Positions 55,712 through 64,000 of a stretch of DNA of 64,000 nucleotides are shown here, piece after piece (position 1 is the stretch's first letter; the number at the start of each line of letters is the position of its first letter). Source of the DNA: Flavobacteriaceae bacterium (GTDB lineage Bacteria > Bacteroidota > Bacteroidia > Flavobacteriales > Flavobacteriaceae). The position numbers and the translations under genes were made by a program. The notes under the pieces are model-generated. The model was not told the origin of the DNA. It did not search any database and saw nothing but the letters and a program-made list of their open reading frames with translations. The DNA is taken from NCBI GenBank assembly GCA_013373635.1, contig JABXHN010000003.1, forward strand, positions 248,001 to 312,000, given 5' to 3'.

Positions 55712-56909
55712 TTGATGAGATAATTTGATTCCAAATATCAATAGCCACTTCTGCTTTTGGCTTTACATCAAATGTAAGTTTTTTTCTTTTCTTATCAATA
55801 AAACTGACTTTATTGGTATTGGTTCCAAATCCAGCACCGGTATCTTCGAGAGAATTTACAACAATGGCATCTAAGTTTTTCTCTTTTAATTTACCTTCAG
55901 CGTATTCCAGTGCATTTTGAGTTTCAAGAGCAAAACCCACTAAATATTGATGTTTTTTTTGCTTGCCCAACTCTTTTAAAATATCGGGGTTTTTGACCAG
56001 TTCAATAGTCAATTCGTCATTTTGCTTTTTAATCTTTTGATCTGAAACCGTCTTAGGTCTGTAATCAGAAACGGCTGCTGCACAAATCACTATATCTGCA
56101 TCCTTGAAGTGTTGCTCTGCTTGCTCTTTCATTTGCATGGCAGAAGTAACATCGATTCGAAGAATCGCTCCGTGATTTGCAGAAACTGAAGAAGGCCCCA
56201 TCACCAAAGTAACCTCTGCACCCAAACGAGCAGCTCTTAGCGCCAACTCTGCCCCCATGGTACCACTACTGTGATTACCTATATATCGAACTGGATCAAT
56301 CGCCTCATAGGTTGGACCTGCAGTGATCAACACTTTTTTCTGGTACAACTTTAGATTTTTTCGGTGATACTGGATTAAAAAATCTAAAATCTCTTCAGGT
56401 TCTGCCATTCTTCCTTCACCAGATAATCCACTAGCAAGTGGACCATCTCCTACTGGAATAATCGTGTGACCGTTGTCTTCTAAAATAGATAGATTTTCTT
56501 TTGTAGTAGGATGCTTATACATGTCCAAATCCATTGCTGGCGCAATCAATACAGGACATTTAGCAGATAAATAAGCAACTAGTAATAGATTGTCTGCCTG
56601 ACCACTAGCCATTTTAGCAAGGGTGTTGGCAGTTGCGGGGGCAACAATCATATAATCGGCCCACAATCCCATTTCAACGTGATTGTTCCAACTGAGCTCC
56701 CCTTTTTCAGTAGTTTTAGTAAACTGGATACCGACAGGATTTTCAGAAAGAGTCGCTAGGGTAAGTGGAGAAACAAAAGAGCTGGCATTCTCTGTCATTA
56801 CTACTTTGACATTGGCGCCAGCCTTCTTTAACAATCGTACTAAAAAAGCAGTTTTATAGGCGGCAATTCCCCCCGTAATTCCTACAAGGATGTTTTGGCC
56901 CCCTAACAT
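55704..56909 (-). CDS. coaBC: Bifunctional phosphopantothenoylcysteine decarboxylase / phosphopantothenate-cysteine ligase
   Basis: 401 aa. The N-terminal flavin-binding CoaC half has GGIAAYKTAFLVRLL, the catalytic His in NNHVEMG, PATANTLAKMASGQADNLL and PAMDLDMY. The CoaB half begins VLITAGPTYEAIDPVRYIGNHSSGTMG and contains AAVSDYRP and the lysine-rich KIKKQ. It makes 4'-phosphopantetheine from phosphopantothenate, linking it to panB and coaE in this window. Three bases separate it from rpoZ. Confidence 0.96.
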   Translation of the reverse strand: MLGGQNILVGITGGIAAYKTAFLVRLLKKAGANVKVVMTENASSFVSPLTLATLSENPVGIQFTKTTEKGELSWNNHVEMGLWADYMIVAPATANTLAKMASGQADNLLLVAYLSAKCPVLIAPAMDLDMYKHPTTKENLSILEDNGHTIIPVGDGPLASGLSGEGRMAEPEEILDFLIQYHRKNLKLYQKKVLITAGPTYEAIDPVRYIGNHSSGTMGAELALRAARLGAEVTLVMGPSSVSANHGAILRIDVTSAMQMKEQAEQHFKDADIVICAAAVSDYRPKTVSDQKIKKQNDELTIELVKNPDILKELGKQKKHQYLVGFALETQNALEYAEGKLKEKNLDAIVVNSLEDTGAGFGTNTNKVSFIDKKRKKLTFDVKPKAEVAIDIWNQIISSNE

Positions 56910-56912
56910 AAA

Positions 56913-57239
56913 CTAGGCTTCTTTATCGGTATATCTGTGATAAATTTTATCGTCTAACCACTCTTGTACTGCAATAGCATGTGGTTTTGGAAGTTTTTCG
57001 TAGAATTTTGAAACTTCGATTTGCTCCTTGTTTTCGAACACCTCTTCTAAACTGTCGTTATAAGTAGCAAACTCTTCTAATTTTTCCAATAATTCTTTTT
57101 TGATTTCAGAATTTACCTGTACAGCTCTTTTAGCTGCAATAGACAAAGCTTCATAGATGTTTCCAGTAGAAGCATCAAACTTGTTTTTGTCAATAGTAGT
57201 AGTACTAACAGCTGCTTTTGAATTTTTAAAATCGCTCAT
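56913..57239 (-). CDS. rpoZ: DNA-directed RNA polymerase omega-type subunit
   Basis: 108 aa. The core TGNIYEALSIAAKRAVQVNSE is the RpoZ/RPB6 helix pattern; the rest is acidic and specific to Bacteroidota. It helps assemble the polymerase through the beta' subunit. Place between bamD and coaBC is the usual one in this phylum. Confidence 0.85.
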   Translation of the reverse strand: MSDFKNSKAAVSTTTIDKNKFDASTGNIYEALSIAAKRAVQVNSEIKKELLEKLEEFATYNDSLEEVFENKEQIEVSKFYEKLPKPHAIAVQEWLDDKIYHRYTDKEA

Positions 57240-57244
57240 TTCTC

Positions 57245-58072
57245 TTAATTTTCTGATGCAAATGTACTCAAATTAGATTCAACTTGAGCAATAAGATTAT
57301 CTGATTCTTTTTTGTAATGGGTTTCGGGATAGTATTTAATCAATGTAGAATAGGCCTTTTTAGCTTCTTCTAAACGTTCTTTTTTCTTTGTTTGAGTCGA
57401 ATTAAAGGCCAATTTACTCATAGCTTCAAATTTCACAAACATCACATCTTCTCTGTAAATAGAACCTGGATAATCGACTAAAAAGTTCTCTGAACTCTTG
57501 ATCGCAGAGTTGAGAATCGTCAATTGAAAGCTTCCTAGTTTGTTGTACTGCTTAGTAATTTCAAAAGCTTTGCGCTCCTTTTTAACATCCAATTCTTGAG
57601 CGAGCAAGTTAGCTTCATTCGCCAAAGTAGAATCTGGAAAAGTATTGATAAAGGCTTGAAGTTTTTCTAGAGCCGTCTCAGTATCGGTCTGATCTAAAGA
57701 ATAATTTGGAGAAAGTTCGTAATAACTCTTTGCCATTAAGTACGAAGCTTCTTCTAATTTATCACTCTGTGGATAAGACTTGATAAAACGCTCGAACTGA
57801 TAACCTGCTAAATTGTAGTTTTTAGTCTTGTAATAAGTATCTGCTAAGAAAAACAATACGCGCTCTCCTTGAGGTTTTCCAACAAACTTAGGAGCTATTT
57901 TTTCGAAGAGATAATTCGCCTTTCTGTAATCTCCCTCCTGGTACATTTTTTCTGCGTAGTCGTATTTGACTTTAACCTCATCACTCTTAAGCACATCACT
58001 GTACTCTCCACATGAGAAAAAAGCTAGCGTTAAAGCTACTATACTTGTATATTTTATGGTTTTAAAAAGCAT
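57245..58072 (-). CDS. bamD: Outer membrane assembly lipoprotein BamD
   Basis: 275 aa from the ATG at 58070-58072, giving a lipoprotein signal ending in LAFFSC. TPR-like repeats follow: YDYAEKMYQEGDYRKANYLFEKI, FLADTYYKTKNYNLAGYQFERFI and EEASYLMAKSYYEL. BamD is the essential lipoprotein of the beta-barrel assembly machine in the outer membrane. A longer frame upstream would start before the promoter box. It opens the cluster that runs to recN. Confidence 0.92.
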   Translation of the reverse strand: MLFKTIKYTSIVALTLAFFSCGEYSDVLKSDEVKVKYDYAEKMYQEGDYRKANYLFEKIAPKFVGKPQGERVLFFLADTYYKTKNYNLAGYQFERFIKSYPQSDKLEEASYLMAKSYYELSPNYSLDQTDTETALEKLQAFINTFPDSTLANEANLLAQELDVKKERKAFEITKQYNKLGSFQLTILNSAIKSSENFLVDYPGSIYREDVMFVKFEAMSKLAFNSTQTKKKERLEEAKKAYSTLIKYYPETHYKKESDNLIAQVESNLSTFASEN

Positions 58073-58076
58073 CCTG

Positions 58077-58084
58077 CAAAAATA
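58077..58084 (-). promoter_or_regulatory. -7 promoter box, predicted leaderless start of bamD
   Basis: TATTTTTG on the minus strand, exact TAnnTTTG match, with four bases (CAGG) to the ATG. The SRP RNA promoter has almost the same sequence after the box (CAGC, then the first transcribed base). Confidence 0.6.
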
Positions 58085-58179
58085 TATAAAGTTAATGGAT
58101 ATAAAAAACATATTTTACTTCCACAAACATAAGCTAAGAGATGAGGATATGCTAAAAAAAATAGTTAATAAAAACTAAA

Positions 58180-59067
58180 TTAAAGCGACAAGCTTTTTTG
58201 GAGTTCTAATGCGGTGATTAGTTTTGATTCTAAGCCCGAAGATGCTTCTACAAGAGGAAGTCGAACCTTGGCAGTACCATATCCCAAATGACTGCACAAT
58301 ACCTTAATTCCACTAGGATTTCCCTCTTCAAAAATCAATTCTGAAAGAGCAGCTAATTGACTGTCTAATTCTTCTGCCTGTGGAATATCTCCATTTAAAC
58401 CTGCGTTGATCATGGTAGAAAATTCTTTTGGCAAGGCTTGTCCTAAAACAGAAATCACTCCGTCTCCTCCAACTAAAACAGTTTGTGAGGCCGTTGCGTC
58501 ATCACCAGAAATAACTAAGAAGTCCTCCTCAGTTCTGGCAACTAATTGCTGAATCTTTTCGATAGAACCAGCGGCTTCTTTTATACCGATAATATTTGGA
58601 ATTGTTGAGAGCTCAACAATGGTCTCAACACTCATATCCACACCAGTTCTTCCCGGTACATTATAGAGAATAATATCTTTAGAAGTAGACTCTGCGACAG
58701 CTTTAAAGTGAGCGATTAAACCTCTCTGAGAAGGCTTATTGTAATAAGGAGTCACCGATAAAATTGCATCAAAATCAGATAAGTCTTGACGCTGTAAGTC
58801 TTCGATTAACGCAGCAGTATTATTAGATCCCATTCCTAAAACTAGAGGCACTCTATTCTTTGTGGCCAAAACTACCGTATCGATAATCATTTGCTTTTCA
58901 GAAGCATTGAGCGTCACGGTTTCCGCTGTAGTCCCTAATACCACTAAATAATCAACACCAGCTTCAATATTGAAATTGACTAATTCTGTCAAAGCATTGG
59001 TATCAACAGCTCCATTCTCTGTAAATGGAGTAATTAACGCTACACCTGTTCCTTTTAAATCACTCAT
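58180..59067 (-). CDS. dapA: 4-Hydroxy-tetrahydrodipicolinate synthase
   Basis: 295 aa aldolase-class barrel. Motifs are GTTAETVTL, the catalytic Tyr in LYNVPGRTGVDM, the Schiff-base Lys in IIGIKEAAG and the substrate-loop VISGDDA. It condenses pyruvate with aspartate semialdehyde in lysine and diaminopimelate synthesis. Its ATG lies inside the end of the DUF6913 gene (8-base overlap), so the two are one unit. Confidence 0.95.
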   Translation of the reverse strand: MSDLKGTGVALITPFTENGAVDTNALTELVNFNIEAGVDYLVVLGTTAETVTLNASEKQMIIDTVVLATKNRVPLVLGMGSNNTAALIEDLQRQDLSDFDAILSVTPYYNKPSQRGLIAHFKAVAESTSKDIILYNVPGRTGVDMSVETIVELSTIPNIIGIKEAAGSIEKIQQLVARTEEDFLVISGDDATASQTVLVGGDGVISVLGQALPKEFSTMINAGLNGDIPQAEELDSQLAALSELIFEEGNPSGIKVLCSHLGYGTAKVRLPLVEASSGLESKLITALELQKSLSL

Positions 59068-59602
59068 TTTTTAAAACATCCAAACGGGATATGTATTTTT
59101 CTATTTCTTTAAGAACCTCATTGCAAGAATAAGAGTCCATATTAATTATTAAATCGCATAATCTAGGATTGTTCGTTCCTAGACCGATTCTAAAAGAGGA
59201 TTTGGTATGAGCGCTTATCCATTGAATTCTAATATCATCAGCCGTATAGAGTTGAATTAGAATTCTGAAGGGCTTGTCTATAAAAAAATTGACTTCTGGG
59301 TGATCGATGATTGATTTACTATTGGGAGTAAGTGCTTTTATCGCTACAGTTGAAGCGTAATTATCTTCAACTTGAGTGTCGATTGACAAAAGTGTAATCT
59401 TTGCTCTGTTGACATTAAATAGCAATGCGAGACGATCTTTTAACACATCGTTTTCACACCAAGATTCATCTACAATACAGCCAATGGTCTTTTGGTCAAT
59501 ATCGCTAAACCCAAATGAATCATCTTCCAAATTACTTTGAAGGCTTTTGACAAATTTGTAAGCGTTGTATTTTTTAACTAACCTCTTAAAGAACATAATC
59601 AT
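59060..59602 (-). CDS. DUF6913 family protein
   Basis: 180 aa, soluble, no signal peptide. It resembles the DUF6913 family I associate with dapA in flavobacteria (KTIGCIVDESW, NFFIDKPFRILIQLY, LGTNNPRLCDLIINMD). Function is unknown; the constant coupling to dapA suggests a part in cell-wall precursor supply or an unrelated shared transcript. A second ATG two codons later is also possible. Confidence 0.75.
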   Translation of the reverse strand: MIMFFKRLVKKYNAYKFVKSLQSNLEDDSFGFSDIDQKTIGCIVDESWCENDVLKDRLALLFNVNRAKITLLSIDTQVEDNYASTVAIKALTPNSKSIIDHPEVNFFIDKPFRILIQLYTADDIRIQWISAHTKSSFRIGLGTNNPRLCDLIINMDSYSCNEVLKEIEKYISRLDVLKNE

Positions 59603-59626
59603 TTAGTTGCGCACTAAATAACAGTG

Positions 59627-59634
59627 CAAATATA
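59627..59634 (-). promoter_or_regulatory. -7 promoter box of the DUF6913-dapA unit, with a small hairpin after it
   Basis: TATATTTG on the minus strand, exact TAnnTTTG match, leader about 20 bases. Immediately downstream GCACT and AGTGC form a 5-bp stem around a 7-base loop within the leader. Confidence 0.5.
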
Positions 59635-59684
59635 AAACCTTTATACATCTTAAATAATAAACAAATTGTTATAAATTTAACATT

Positions 59685-62524
<2,840 letters not shown>

Positions 62525-62525
62525 C

Positions 62526-63011
62526 CTAAAGATCAATTATCATATGTACGGGACAGGAGTGATGACCCGTATCACCAAGGGGCCCGTCGATATAATCAAA
62601 ACCTGTTTTGCGATAGAGAACTTGCGCAGCTTCCATTTGAGGCATGGTTTCTAAATAACATTTTTCAAAACCAAGACCTCTAGCCGTGTCTAAACACTTT
62701 TGCATCATTTGAGCACCTAAACCTCTCCCCCTTGCCTGTTCCAAAAAATACATTTTTTGCAATTCACATACAGGTCCAGTGTAATTATCCAACTGACAAA
62801 CTCCTGCGCTTCCGATGATCACTCCATCTTCTTCAATAACAAAGTAGACACCTTTTTCTTTGGCCTTATAGGATTCATACATCTGATCCAATGCTGTATC
62901 AGCATAGGCTGTTCCTACTTTTGGAACATTAAATTCGATCAAGACTTTTCGAATTAAATCTGCTACAGCTCTATTGTCTTTTGCTTCTATTTCTCTTATT
63001 AGTACACTCAA
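62526..63011 (-). CDS. GNAT family N-acetyltransferase
   Basis: 161 aa from a TTG at 63009-63011; no ATG fits the conserved start IREIEAKDN. The acetyl-CoA-binding loop is ARGRGLGAQMMQKCL near residue 95, and LETMPQMEAAQVLYRKTGF is typical of the fold. Substrate unknown. It is the first gene of the GNAT-prmC-ligA series, divergent from ribD. Confidence 0.85.
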   Translation of the reverse strand: MSVLIREIEAKDNRAVADLIRKVLIEFNVPKVGTAYADTALDQMYESYKAKEKGVYFVIEEDGVIIGSAGVCQLDNYTGPVCELQKMYFLEQARGRGLGAQMMQKCLDTARGLGFEKCYLETMPQMEAAQVLYRKTGFDYIDGPLGDTGHHSCPVHMIIDL

Positions 63012-63034
63012 GAAAATAATCGTTTAGAATAGTT

Positions 63035-63042
63035 TATTTTTG
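63035..63042 (+). promoter_or_regulatory. -7 promoter box, predicted leaderless start of ribD
   Basis: TATTTTTG, exact TAnnTTTG match, with four bases (TGAT) to the GTG at 63047. No clear -33 box. The same N4 spacing as in bamD and the SRP RNA gene. Confidence 0.55.
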
Positions 63043-63046
63043 TGAT

Positions 63047-64000
63047 GTGAATATACATGAAAAATACATGAATCGAGCAATTGAACTGGCTAAAAATGCC
63101 ATACGATCTGCTTATCCAAACCCAGCAGTGGGCTGTGTTATTGTTCACCAAAACAAAATCATTGGAGAGGGATATACGAGTCCCTACGGAGGGCCCCATG
63201 CTGAAGTAAACGCCATCGCTAGTGTCAAAGATCCTTCTTTACTTATAGATTCAGAACTATACGTCACTCTTGAACCCTGTGCGCATTTTGGAAAAACTCC
63301 TCCCTGTGCTAATTTAATTGTAACCAATAAAATACCAAGAGTTTTTATAGGTCTCTTAGATCCCAATCCACAAGTAGCTGGTAAGGGAATTGAAATTCTA
63401 AAAGAACACAACATTGATGTTACTCGAGGAGTTCTTGAGAAGGATTGCAAAAAACACCACAGAAGATTTCTTTGCTTTCAAGAAAACAAAAGACCTTATA
63501 TCACCTTAAAGTGGGCTGAGACAAAAGATCATTTCATGGCACCTACCAAGAAAATGAGATCTCAAACAGCCGAACCTTATTGGATTAGCTCTGGAGCATC
63601 AAGGGCTAGAGTACATCTTTGGAGATCCAAAGAACAGGCCATACTCATTGGAGTAAACACTCTTAGAGAGGACAATCCCTTGCTCGATGTTCGAATGGTT
63701 CATGGAATGAATCCTGTACCTATTATAATTGACCCAAAATTGAGTATTGATTCTTCTTACCATTTATATTCAAATCCTGATTTAATTGTTTTTGTAGATG
63801 GCACTACAAAATACAAGCAAGAAGAATATCCTTTTCGTATTCTTAAGATCGATTTTTCCAAAGAGGTCATCCATCAACTATTGGAGCACTTATATCGTTT
63901 AAAGATACTCAGCCTTTTTATTGAAGGAGGAGCTTATACTTTAAATGAGTTTATAAAATCTGGAATATGGGATGAAGCAAGGGTAATTCAGTCGACTAAT
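63047..64000 (+). CDS. ribD: Riboflavin biosynthesis protein RibD (5' part, runs off right edge)
   Basis: 318 codons are present without a stop. From the GTG the product begins MNIHEKYMNRAIELAKNA, in line with the EYYMARAL-type start of RibD; an ATG at 63068 is the alternative. The deaminase domain has PNPAVGCVIV, the zinc ligands in HAEV and PCAHFGKTPPC. The reductase domain follows (TLKWAET..., GVNTLREDNP, LFIEGGAYTLNEF). RibD deaminates and reduces the pyrimidine intermediate of riboflavin synthesis. Perhaps 30-40 residues are missing. No FMN riboswitch is seen upstream. Confidence 0.93.
   Translation, partial: MNIHEKYMNRAIELAKNAIRSAYPNPAVGCVIVHQNKIIGEGYTSPYGGPHAEVNAIASVKDPSLLIDSELYVTLEPCAHFGKTPPCANLIVTNKIPRVFIGLLDPNPQVAGKGIEILKEHNIDVTRGVLEKDCKKHHRRFLCFQENKRPYITLKWAETKDHFMAPTKKMRSQTAEPYWISSGASRARVHLWRSKEQAILIGVNTLREDNPLLDVRMVHGMNPVPIIIDPKLSIDSSYHLYSNPDLIVFVDGTTKYKQEEYPFRILKIDFSKEVIHQLLEHLYRLKILSLFIEGGAYTLNEFIKSGIWDEARVIQSTN

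Noticed and set aside
63008-63450. Two minus-strand reading frames (63008-63199 and 63184-63450)
   Set aside because: They lie opposite the clear ribD coding frame and have no family features; they are shadows.

Overview
The window is 64 kb of AT-rich chromosomal DNA from a member of the Bacteroidota, most likely a marine or environmental Flavobacteriaceae. The reasons are the gene order (ettA next to a CAL67264-family small membrane gene; a men cluster carrying a CPBP protease; bamD-rpoZ-coaBC-DUF4835-recN; DUF6913-dapA), a bacillithiol-type YtxJ protein, the general lack of Shine-Dalgarno sequences, and many promoters of the Bacteroidota type (-7 box TAnnTTTG, -33 TTG/TTTG). No insertion sequence, phage, CRISPR array, tRNA or rRNA was found. 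No stretch over 300 bases lacks a gene. The genes are housekeeping genes packed tightly.

Layout. 1-3 kb: end of an unknown gene, ettA, a small membrane protein, a Gfo/Idh/MocA oxidoreductase. 3-6 kb: acyl-CoA carboxylase beta subunit and a secreted M24 peptidase. 6-15 kb: menaquinone cluster on the minus strand, in transcription order menI-like thioesterase, menF, menD, cvfB-like S1 protein, menA, a LytTR regulator, menC, CPBP protease, menE; menB is not there. 15-21 kb: a secreted unknown, dnaK, sdaA, an NTF2-like protein, panB, an RluA-type pseudouridine synthase. 21-26 kb: an unknown alpha-helical protein, leuA, and a LeuB-fold protein that has lost its catalytic residues, then a TlpA-like lipoprotein. 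26-36 kb: pheT, an ABC-F protein, a cysteine-free TlpA-like lipoprotein, a transaldolase-type aldolase, an SDR, the SRP RNA gene, a glutaminyl cyclase lipoprotein, glyA. 36-47 kb: ytxJ and clpB (divergent), a TetR regulator, a histidine phosphatase, smpB, pcm, and a tight operon Gfo/Idh - hydroxyacyl-CoA dehydrogenase - yggS - exonuclease - K+ channel - miaA. 47-53 kb: a two-component system, coaE, a YbbR protein, a glycosyltransferase, fabI. 53-64 kb: recN, DUF4835, coaBC, rpoZ, bamD, dapA, DUF6913, ligA, prmC, a GNAT, and the start of ribD, which runs off the right edge.

The most notable observations are: (1) dnaK and clpB share a sigma-54-like promoter element with identical spacing to a TGTC motif, and clpB/ytxJ share two GACA-N3-TGTC inverted repeats 32 bp apart; (2) a full-length 3-isopropylmalate-dehydrogenase-fold pseudoenzyme abuts leuA, with no leuC/leuD nearby; (3) at least six genes have a -7 promoter box exactly four bases before the start codon, the same spacing as at the 5' end of the SRP RNA, so they should give leaderless mRNAs; (4) the ABC-F protein at 29-31 kb keeps only one complete composite ATPase site; (5) six convergent gene pairs end in abutting or overlapping stop codons, three of them in the palindrome TAATTA. 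No clearly new multi-gene system was seen. The leuA/pseudo-leuB pair and the chaperone promoter element are the best candidates for something undescribed.
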